A stretch of DNA of 64,000 nucleotides from Anaspis maculata (lineage: Eukaryota > Arthropoda > Insecta > Coleoptera > Scraptiidae). Both the position numbers and the translations under genes were made by a program. The notes under the pieces were generated by a model that was not told the DNA's origin, searched no databases, and worked only from the letters and a program-made list of their open reading frames with translations. Within the stretch, counting starts at the first letter, position 1. Each line of letters begins with the position of its first letter. This document shows positions 55,541-64,000 of the stretch, one piece after another. Where the stretch lies: NCBI GenBank assembly GCA_949128115.1, contig OX421963.1, positions 80,905,635 to 80,969,634 on the forward strand, in the 5' to 3' direction.

Positions 55541-58430
55541 TCAAAGTAGATTCAAACAATCTAACGAAAACATTGTGGAGATATACATTTAAGCGGAGTG
55601 AAGTCACCGGTCCGGTGGAAGAAAATCAAAAACTGTTTCACTTGGGAATAAGTTAAGAGAAACCAACTCACAAAGCCCATTGAATAGCTGTCCAAGTCGA
55701 GAAATATTTTTTTCTATAAGAAATCGATCAAAAAGCTCAGTTTTAAGCCTTCAAACAGTTTCCGCCCGGGGGAATCATCCCATTACCCCAACTTGTTTGG
55801 GCTTGTTTCTGCGTAAGTATTATTGGGAGTCCGTCTGGGTTTTCCCAAGTAAACACGTTTGGGATTGGGGCCCTACATCAAACATTTTGCCTAAGTTTAT
55901 GTTCTACTCTATATCAACTATACTGCCCTTCAAATCAATGAGGTAATTACCGAAGAGAGAGATAGGCCATCTCTAGAGAAATCAGATCGCAAATAAAGAA
56001 GCACATCGATAGGACGGACCCAGCATTACCACCACCACCACCACCCGCCCACACCCATTTCTCATAGTGCGTTTGACACGTCAAATTATTAATTGGCTAA
56101 CTTTGAAAACTGCTTTGAAATATACACACAGCAGAGAGAGGAGAGCGAGAAAGCCCAGCCCTATCACTGATTAGATTTGTTGGGAATAACATAAAGAGCG
56201 AACTGAATTATCATCAATTTCTCTATATTACTACTATTATTATACTTTCCTCTTCTCTCCATAACGAAACAACAAACACACGATGAATAATGACAGAAGA
56301 TTATTCACGCGAGCTACAAGGTGAGGCCGGGTATCTACCCGGAAAATTGCAATAAGAGAAATGAGTATGCAGAAAGCTTGCTTATGCAGGTACAGGTAGA
56401 TAGGTACTCTAAATAGAGGTTCGAACCTATCATTATAAAAATAGAAAATTGTTATTATGTAAAAAGCTGGTGTGATGTATGCGAGCTCAGGCTTGCCGCT
56501 AGTCACGGCAACTCAATTAAATCACAGTATGGGCTTTCTCAGGTGAACAATCAACTGAATTATAACCACACCACGTATAATTACGTTAATCTCTCATATA
56601 ATGTAATTAAAACGTATTGGAATGAACTGTCAAAAGGTTAGCTTACTTACACACACCTGCACGTGTATGCATACTTAATTAAAATTGATCGATCGGACAG
56701 GGATTGTCCGATTTTTTCCTCCGTCGACCTATCATTTTTAATAAACCCATCACGGCTGTGTGTACTAGAACCCATAAATCAAGTATACTATACCTCGCCA
56801 ATAATTAGAACTTTCTGCTCTGTACCATGTTGGGTGTGCGAAGACATGCTGGGCGCACGACTACGGAACACTAACAGTAGCTATGCGCTATAGTTCGAAA
56901 GTCTGCAGGCGATTTTCGATATTAAAAGTCGGTTAAGTAAGTTCAACGACTTGGTTCTAATTCATTTACAAATACAGCATATAGGTCTGCCGGGGGAAAA
57001 CTATACCTTACCTCTCCGGCCTGCGAATAAAGTACAATGACAGTCACTGTTACGCTACCGCTTGCCGGCTATAGCTGCGAGAATACCAATACGTATAACA
57101 AGAGGAAAGAAAAATCATGTACGCGAGTATCATACCGGTTGCAATGATTGCATATCACTTTCACAAGGTGTAACACAATCAGCAATTATTATAATTTCCA
57201 ACAACTGCGAGAAGATGAAAAGGAGGTGGTGAAGAAGGAAGGTGCTTTAGATTACATGTGGGTCATGTGTGGCAGTTAGCAGCTCGGTAGCGGCTCTTGT
57301 ATAGCGCTGGCAGCAAGAGAACCAACAAGTTGCTTTTGGACGTGCATAAATAAACACCTCATTGTCCGCAGAACGCCTGGTGTGTATTGCAATAACGGGT
57401 GATTTATAAGTTGTGGCTCAAGAGAACTTGCAGTCAAAATATGAAATATTGCAGGGTCATTGCAGTTCATCTTGCCCGGGCGACCTTTGAGATGCAAACT
57501 TGTGTTTGTGGTCTGATCATGCTCAATTCTCTACCCATTGTATCCAACTCCGAAACTTCAGAACATCAGCTAATTTTGTAGGAAATGGCCACAACGAGAT
57601 TTCACCTACATCTCTAGGTGTGGAACTATTTGCATGGAGACTCCAGTAAGCAATCAGACAACGAATTTCTGCAAAATGGTGGAGGCGCTGAACCATCGAA
57701 ATGGATAAAACTCCTTAGTATTTGGTTACCCCCCTCCCCCTGGATAGATAGGCACCCAGTATACTAAACTTCAATCCAACTTATTTGAACTGAATCACTA
57801 TTCCTGCGTTTTGGAAACGCATGGCCGATGATCATCTAGTCGGGATGCCATTCAGTTGTGCTTTTCCCCCTGTTCGAGGATAAAGCTCTTGAGGGATGTC
57901 GAGACAGACTTGACCAATAGTTTGAAGACAACATTATAGGCATCATAGGCCTTGGGAATTTTATATTGTGAATTTTAATTTGATTTATGATGATGAAATC
58001 TAGTTCTGAACTTCTAATAAGACACATTGATTAGTTTTCAATTAAATATATAGGTGACTTGGCTTCCAGACAGCGTGTTTCCAAAGAAATGCCAAATATT
58101 CGAGAGGGCGATTCCTCATGCAATTATTCAATGATGAAAAGCTTTATGAACGAATGAACCAAGTTCCTTCGTTTTCAAGATTGGAAGAAGTTGAACTTTG
58201 ATTTTTTTTTTCAACAAAATGGGTTTTTTGACCGATTATGGCCAAAGGACCCCGCACGATTCTTATGGAAAATGGCTCCCGGTTAAATTCCCTGAATTCT
58301 TGGTATATTGTAGCTCATGAGATATACTTATAGTGGGGGCACTAGGTGATTGAACCTTGCAAATGGTGATGAAAGTGATGTGATCAAATACCGTGAACCC
58401 AAAACTCAAATAATGTACAGTTTTTTACTT
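55541..58430. other. No gene recognised
   Basis: A (CCA)n run lies near 56,028-56,046. Short frames on both strands have no domain. Composition is unremarkable. Confidence 0.3.
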
Positions 58431-58710
58431 ACAGGGGGTTGAAGTTGGAGGTTTTGACGGCCTAAAAATCATATTCTGACGTAAATAAGAGCTTTTTATT
58501 TGGTTTCTCTTCAAGTTCTGTTTCATGCTAAATGTATTCATTCAACAGCATAATATCAACCCCCAACTCCTTTTTACCATCATAAAATTCGAGATTACTC
58601 TCAAAAGCCATGCAGATGGCTTCTGTGATCTAAATTATGAATTTTGACATAAAAATTGATTTTCACCCCTAATGTTAGGGTGCCGATTCTCCAATTTTCC
58701 TCGGTTAATT

Positions 58711-58945
58711 TGGCTGAAGTTTTGGTATTGTGTACTACTAATTCTGCTGAACAAAAAGTTCCCATACCAAAACTTATTCCTATGGACAGTTTCCGTTCTA
58801 CAGGGGACTGAATTTGAATATTTGAGAGCATAAATATTGAACTTCAGTCCCCCGTAGAACAAAAACTGTTCATAGGAATAAGTTTTGGCATCTAAACTTT
58901 TTGTTCAGCAGAGTAAGAAGTACACAATACCGAAAATTCAGCCCA
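58711..58945. repeat. Hairpin palindrome with TA-centred inner palindrome
   Basis: Outer arms (58,711-58,798 and 58,857-58,945) share GGTATTGTGTACT, CTGCTGAACAAAAAGTT and CTTATTCCTAT. At TA 58,799-58,800 and 58,855-58,856 an inner 54-bp palindrome begins CAGGGGACTGAA / CGGGGGACTGAA. With it removed the outer arms join as CCGTTCTAGAACAAA, again centred on TA. Confidence 0.7.
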
Positions 58946-58984
58946 GTCCAGCCATCCACGACAGAAAAACATAATCACAGAAGT

Positions 58985-59470
58985 TAAAGACACGGGACAA
59001 AAATAATGTGTTTTCTGTCCTTTTGAGCTACGGGAAAGAAATAATCGTGTTCGTGTTCTGCTCTTTTACCATTACAGGAAAAACGGTTTCAACCGACGTC
59101 GTCCCCACATGCCGCCCTCGACGAAAAAAACTCAAGGAGTCCAAACTCGAGGAGAAAAAACAAATTCCCTCGACAAAATCGAAGAAGTTACAGCCACAGA
59201 AGAAAAACCATTGTTCCCAGTACATTCAACATTACAGTTTTAGCCGCCGCCCTCATACTCCGCCCCCGACAGAGAATAAACAAAACCGAGAAAGTTCAAG
59301 ACACTGGACAAAAACTATCGTGTTCCCTGCCCATTCGACATCACATGAAAAATAGCTTCAGCCGCCACCGCCCTCCCTACGCCGCTTATGAGTGTGAGGC
59401 CAAACGGTCAAAAATAATCGTGTTTCCTGCACCTTTGGCAACATTGTCAACTATACATGGCACTTTCTGG
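58985..59470 (+). repeat. Degenerate tandem repeat, unit about 120 bp
   Basis: Four diverged units share A(A/T)AATAATCGTGTTYCCTG-like words followed at a distance by AGCCGCCGCCCTC / CCGCCACCGCCCTCC. A 115-codon frame overlaps them but is lysine-rich and repeat-derived. Confidence 0.5.
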
Positions 59471-59844
59471 GCAGCTGGGCAGCTGCTACAGAACGAACAG
59501 CAATTTACAAGAAGTGTTGTGTTCACGGAAGTTTTCAAATTGTAATTCAACTGAAAAAGTAATAGTTGAACAATCAAAAGATTGCTTTTATTCCAGCCAA
59601 GCTATTCCTTTCACTTTCGCGTTTCACGTAAAGTCACTGAGTATCATATGGTCATGTCTCTCATACATAGGTAGGAAGGTAGGTATGATACGGGTCAGTA
59701 TCTCAATAAGCACTTGAGATAAATATCGAGCCGATTTTGAACACAAGTCTTGCAAAGTGAAAAGCTGCAAAGTCTTTCTATGAAGGCTCCTGAAAAGTTC
59801 CTACTTTTTGAAGTTGAAACTTTCCGAGGTGGCTCCCGCTCAAC
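59471..59844. other. No feature recognised
   Basis: Nothing beyond short frames. Confidence 0.3.
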
Positions 59845-59891
59845 ACTAGCTCAAGAAGTCAGGCCGTGTTCGCGGCCTGACTTGAGCTAGT
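59845..59891. repeat. Short near-perfect hairpin
   Basis: ACTAGCTCAAG, a 3-nt bulge (AAG) and TCAGGCCG pair with CGGCCTGACTTGAGCTAGT around the loop TGTTCG: 19 base pairs. Too short for a known MITE and lacking flanking duplications; function unknown. Confidence 0.6.
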
Positions 59892-61114
59892 TTACAATAA
59901 GATGATTTGGAATAAGAATTGAGGTTTTCCTGGAAAATTCAAATTTTCCTGACAAAGTTTTCTATTCCCTGCAAATTATTTTCAATATTTTTCTCTAATT
60001 CAAACTTTCCACCCAAAGGGACGTTTTGAACAAAAATTTACATAGGTTTCTTGATACTAGTCGGGAAAGTTTTGGGGTGAAACAACCGATTTTTTCTTCA
60101 AAAAATCAATTCGATCTTTTCTTCAACTTTCATTCGCAGCACGTAAGCACCTAAAATTCCTATATCGTGGGGCTCGTCGCATGTGGAAGTTTCCACTGCA
60201 GTTTTTTTTTCCAAATTCACGGAATGTATGAATTTCGTTTTGAAAAAGTTACCGTCGGAAAACCGAAGCCGTGTCGACTTTGAAAATAGGTCTACACGAC
60301 GCCCAATCCAATTCATCCCCGACATCAGTTGGTATCTTTTGAAAAAAGTCGATCCCTGAGGAATTATGAATTTTTGAGTGGAGTCTTGCTATAAAAGCGA
60401 GTCGTTCTGGTCAAAACACGGACGAGAAGCCCTTTAGGGTGGCAACGGCCAGGAGAAATTTTGAAAATTCATAACGCCCGACTGGCTAATAGTGAAAAAC
60501 TCCAATTTCAGACTCAATTTAATTATTTTATTGTGCTGCTCTCTGCTAAATTTGGTTTGATCCATCGAATAGATTTTGATTAATTAAATGGTGAAGTTTA
60601 AAACTTTGAAATTTTTTATCATATGACAGATGACAAATAGGGCAATACTTTCGACAGTTCTAAATACAGTTTTTCAAGAGCTTTCAAATGACAACTCACG
60701 CCGTTCAGCACTAGAAAGGCAGGATCCACTTCTCGGATAGAGGACATTATTACCTTCAATTAGATACCTCATTTTTCATACCTCATAACTTTATGGGGGT
60801 AGTTCATCGACCACAAGCACTCCCTTCACGCGTCCCTGTCAGGGTAACGCGGCAGGATTGGGTGAGGCAGGATCGCATATTTTGACGTTCTGTGCTGCCC
60901 TCTATACGACTATGCATATCTCATTACTAGATGTTATGGAGGTAGTAACACTAGTTTTTTAATTCTTTCGAAATTTACTTGATCGCATTTCCGGCAGGAT
61001 TTACTTAGGCGTGATTGCCGTTCCATGGTTACACATATTAACTCGATATATAAATGATGGTCTGTACACATAACTCGGTAGGGGTACTAAAAATGCGTCC
61101 GTATTCCGGACCAT
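59892..61114. other. No feature recognised
   Basis: A/T-rich with short frames on both strands. Probably degraded repeats, but I see no ends. Confidence 0.3.
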
Positions 61115-61123
61115 ATTGTTCAG

Positions 61124-62683
61124 TAGGGTGGAGCGCTACTATAGGCGAAATTTTCATTTTTGCTTCTGAAACTTCTAATAGTGAAAAAAAGGTGCTATGA
61201 TAGATTATAATTGATTCCTTAAAACCGTTTTGTCATGAAGCCATATCTTCTGCCCTCTACTACCCCACAACTTTTGTCCTCTGCCGCTGTACTATATGAG
61301 TTTTATGTACAGCCTTTTTGTTTTTCCGAGTGTTTTTTCAAGTCGTTTACGTTTATTTTTCAACAACTTTTGCCAGAGATAACAGTTTGTTCGCGTTATT
61401 AGTAAATAATAATGTCAAGATAGGTGTTTCAAAGACTCTTTGTATACAAGAAGAGCAGTGCAGTGCCCTTTATTCGGAGCCCCTTGTGATTTTCGCAGCA
61501 ATGAATTACCTACCTACGAAGACGTTCTCAATGTTTCCTGTATCAAAAATGGATCCTGGCAAACTATCCCATTCCCGGTGGTTGACTACTGCAAACCGGA
61601 TATTGCGACAGTATATTGGCACAGGAAACCCAAGTTCCAGTCTCAAAGACTTGACTCAATCCATTCAAACGGTCTACGCACCAATGTGGTTTGAAATTAA
61701 GTTCAACTCATCGTGCATAAATTCAGCTAAGTCGGTACTTGAAACCAGAACAAAGAAATATTGTTGATCCAGTAATACAGCGCAATGCATTTTTCATTTA
61801 CCCATCAGAAAATCTGCTGATATGCATGCTAGCAGATGACAGAAAACATGTCCAAGAGCTAGCATTGAGACGTATACTAAAGGCTAGAATGACCTGTGAA
61901 AGTGACATAAAAAGAACATCCGTCCTTCCAAAGATACATTTTGAGGCAACCGATTATATCGACATTATCGATTGGCAAGCTATTGAAATAACAACTCCGC
62001 CTATTCTGAGAGATCTTCAAATAAAGAAATCACAAGCCTGATCAAAACTATAGGAAATGGCATCCCTCGTTACCTTACCTTGTCATACTCAAGCAGTGGA
62101 AAGGTGCATCAAGTTAGTGACAGAAGCTTCACAAAATGTGATTGCCTCCGAAGCTCGAGATGGTTTTATTAGAGTAACTCTTAAATCCAAAGCAGCAATT
62201 CCAGTCTTCAACACAAAAAAAAAACAGTTCAACCAATAGACTTTGAAGGTGATGATTGTAGGGTGGGTGGGTGCGCAACTAGCATAGCAGCCACCTCCTC
62301 GTGGTGAGTTTTGGGTTGAGTAGTTATTATCGATTAATAATAATGAGAATTAAGTGTTCAATTGGCACCAAATAATTAATTCTTAATTTTTCACCCTTAT
62401 TTCAAGGGTGCGCAGAGGGCAGAAGGTATTATCAGATTATTTTAAAGAATACGGGGCGATAACTGATCTATACGAGCTATAGTAATAACTTTTTTCACTA
62501 TTGGTGCTGAAAATCCAAAAATTGATTTTTGCATGTTTCACCCCTATTTTAAGAGTGCGTTAAGGGGCAGAAGGCATTGTCCATTTTTTCTCAAAAAAAT
62601 AGGGGTAGCACCTGAGCTATAATAACGACCTTTTTCCGCTATTAGAACAGAAAATATAAAAGTTGATTTTATCGCTCCACCCT
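61124..62683. mobile_element. DNA transposon, 1.56 kb, TAGGGTGGAGCG ends
   Basis: Ends TAGGGTGGAGCG are inverted on the two sides, and ATTGTTCAG stands at 61,115-61,123 and 62,684-62,692 (nine bases, or eight if the ends are read as TAGGG...CCCTA). Similarity between ends continues inward (CTTCTAATAGTGAAAAAAGG against GTTCTAATAGCGGAAAAAGG; CTTCTGCCC). The right end has two direct copies of a block of about 150 bp (62,395-62,515 and 62,540-62,665). Decayed transposase-like frames lie between. The 8-bp reading would be hAT-like; the superfamily is open. Confidence 0.8.
61440..62239 (+). pseudogene. Transposase-like gene, broken
   Basis: Several frames together look like one protein. They are NELPTYEDVL (61,498 on, frame of 61,440), MDPGKLSHSRWLTTANRIL and LTQSIQTVYAPMWFEIK (61,550-61,710, another frame), then NIVDPVIQRNAFFIYPSENL, LALRRILKARM and IDIIDWQAIEITTPPILRDL (61,739-62,041), and after two stops (62,039 and 62,051) PCHTQAVERCIKLVTEASQN ... 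EARDGFIRVTLKSKAA. I associate HSRWLTTANRIL and PCHTQAVER with an unnamed protein family found repeatedly in insect genomes. Its position between TIRs makes transposase the likely role; this is inference. At least two frame changes and two stops make it non-functional. I cannot assign catalytic residues with confidence. Confidence 0.55.
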
Positions 62684-62911
62684 ATTGTTCAGTCAGGTGA
62701 ACGCTGTTACAGGATTATTAGTTTCGCGGGATCAAACCGGACCTTCCTCTGAATATATTTAGTTCTCTTTATGGCATTCATCAATAAATAATTCTTCTCC
62801 CTTGTACTTGAAAATCCAACTAACAGGGAAACTTGAATGACTCCAATTGAACGCAAGAATTATTATTCGTTTTAGAGGGGGGATATTATCATGAATCGAT
62901 TATCGACAGCA

Positions 62912-63137
62912 GACGGCCCCGTGGCGCAGGTGGTTGTGTGGCTGCCTGCAGCCATGGAAGTCTCGAGTTCGATTCCCGGACGAAGTCTGGATGTTTGTGC
63001 TGTCTAATTTGCGATTTTTCACTAATATAAATAACCAACACTAGTATGAACAAGTAAATAAAGGCAAAAACTCCTATGGTCAATGTGGACCGAGAAGAAA
63101 ATGAAATATATATTTTTTTATTCTTCAAATCTTCAAA
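62912..63137 (+). mobile_element. tRNA-derived SINE, third copy
   Basis: Same family as 48,300-48,489: A box GTGGCGCAGGTGGTTGTGTGG region, B box AGTTCGATTCCCGG, then TAAAGGCAAAAACTCCTATG and CAATGTGGACCGAGAAG, with an extra 25-30 bp in the body. ACAGCA flanks it (62,906-62,911 and 63,138-63,143), a possible target duplication. Confidence 0.75.
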
Positions 63138-63143
63138 ACAGCA

Positions 63144-64000
63144 ACTTCGATTCTACTGAAGAGTCCGAGCCCTTATTCAAACAAGCACGATTTTATTCCA
63201 GTTGCAATGTTAGATAGAACACAAGCACACGTGAGTAGGATCAGGAACGAACTTGGGCGGCTTCATCACTCCCATCCGAAACGACAGTGAACCGACTATA
63301 CTGTGTATTATTTATCAACCACCCCCGTCTTCGCGAGTTCTCCATCATGAGCAGTTGATAGCGTATCGAGCACAATAGTACAAGAAAGATAGATTTCAAC
63401 CTCGGAAAAAATATGGACGTCCTGAAAATTTTATATTTTGTTCAGAATTGAGTGCTCTACAACATATCCAAAATCGCCAAAAATCGCATCCGGAGGTTTT
63501 GAGTTATTGAAGGGGGGGTGAAAAATTGCTGGTAAAAATGGAGGGGATGGAACCCGTCAACCCATTGGATGCGAATACATTATAGTTCGACGTATCATAT
63601 CCCATTGATACCATTTTGGCACAAAAAGTGTCCATCATTGTTGAAGGAGAGTAGTGGGGGGGGGGGGCGAAGCTCTGCCATGTGGTTCATTTCGTTTTTA
63701 TGGCCATGTAGAACCGATCACGACAAGTTTGGTATCTTTTCCGACTAAATTTAATCTACTGAACTCGTATCCGATGTGTAAATTCGGATGAAAACAAGTT
63801 TGACCAAGTTGACTTGGAAAAACTTGTTTTTCTTTGACAATTTTGACGAATTTTTTTTTACTGTTGGAGGTGTTTATTTTCAGATAGTTTTCAGCGACCA
63901 TTGAATTGAAGTGTATTCTCCACAAAAATCATCCACTCGATGTATAATTTTGTTTCTCGAGTTTAAAAAATCGATTTGAACTTGAGCCGGCGCGGCGCGT
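63144..64000. other. No feature recognised
   Basis: A G run at 63,656-63,667 and A/T-rich sequence; no gene or repeat ends. Confidence 0.3.

Noticed and set aside
59008..59355. Lys/Pro-rich 115-codon frame
   Set aside because: It coincides with degenerate 120-bp tandem repeats, so the frame is a by-product.
59845..59891. Rho-independent terminator
   Set aside because: The stem looks similar, but no T-run follows and all other evidence is eukaryotic.

Overview
This window looks like intergenic or intronic DNA from an insect nuclear genome. It is AT-rich, has no prokaryotic-style gene packing, and I found no host protein-coding exon I could defend. Almost every recognisable feature is a mobile element or its wreckage: Ty3/Gypsy pol fragments, several 5'-truncated LINEs, a Penelope-like reverse transcriptase fragment, a tRNA-derived SINE family, DNA transposons with terminal inverted repeats, and many palindromic (foldback) elements. 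The mix would fit a hemipteran such as a whitefly, but that is inference from style only.

Layout. At 1-11,050 two related Ty3/Gypsy pol pseudogenes lie in opposite orientation. Copy 1 is on the minus strand (361-2075) and copy 2 on the plus strand (4197-11,050). Copy 2 is split by a 2.24-kb foldback in its reverse transcriptase and by a 2-kb TIR element in its integrase, then ends in a polypurine tract and an LTR. At 11,780-18,380 there are a TIR element, a foldback with tandem-repeat arms (13,474-14,169), a LINE 3' end, an array rich in GATGGCGGC motifs, and a set of concentric palindromes. A jockey-like LINE pseudogene covers 19,830-21,127. A TIR element, Gypsy scraps and LTR-like pieces fill 24,100-30,000. 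A small MITE and an R2-like LINE 3' end follow at 30,445-32,805.

The stretch 33,707-38,795 is one large palindromic element with another palindromic element and LINE pieces nested inside. At 42,065-48,000 there are a MITE, another concentric palindrome, and two neighbouring copies of a dispersed repeat. Those two copies act as empty-site controls for a LINE insertion and a MITE insertion. SINEs, a hAT-like element with a perfect 8-bp target duplication, a second foldback with tandem-repeat arms and a 9-bp duplication (53,024-53,851), and a Penelope fragment occupy 48,000-55,540. The last 9 kb contain a hairpin palindrome, tandem repeats, a DNA transposon with decayed transposase reading frames (61,124-62,683) and a third SINE.

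The most unusual signals are two. First, palindromic elements bounded by TA-CAGGG termini sit at the exact TA symmetry centre of other palindromes; I see this at four loci, up to four layers deep. Second, two foldback elements have inverted arms built from short tandem repeats (16-21 bp units), with 8-9 bp target duplications, resembling the FB architecture of Drosophila. Identities and boundaries were read by eye.
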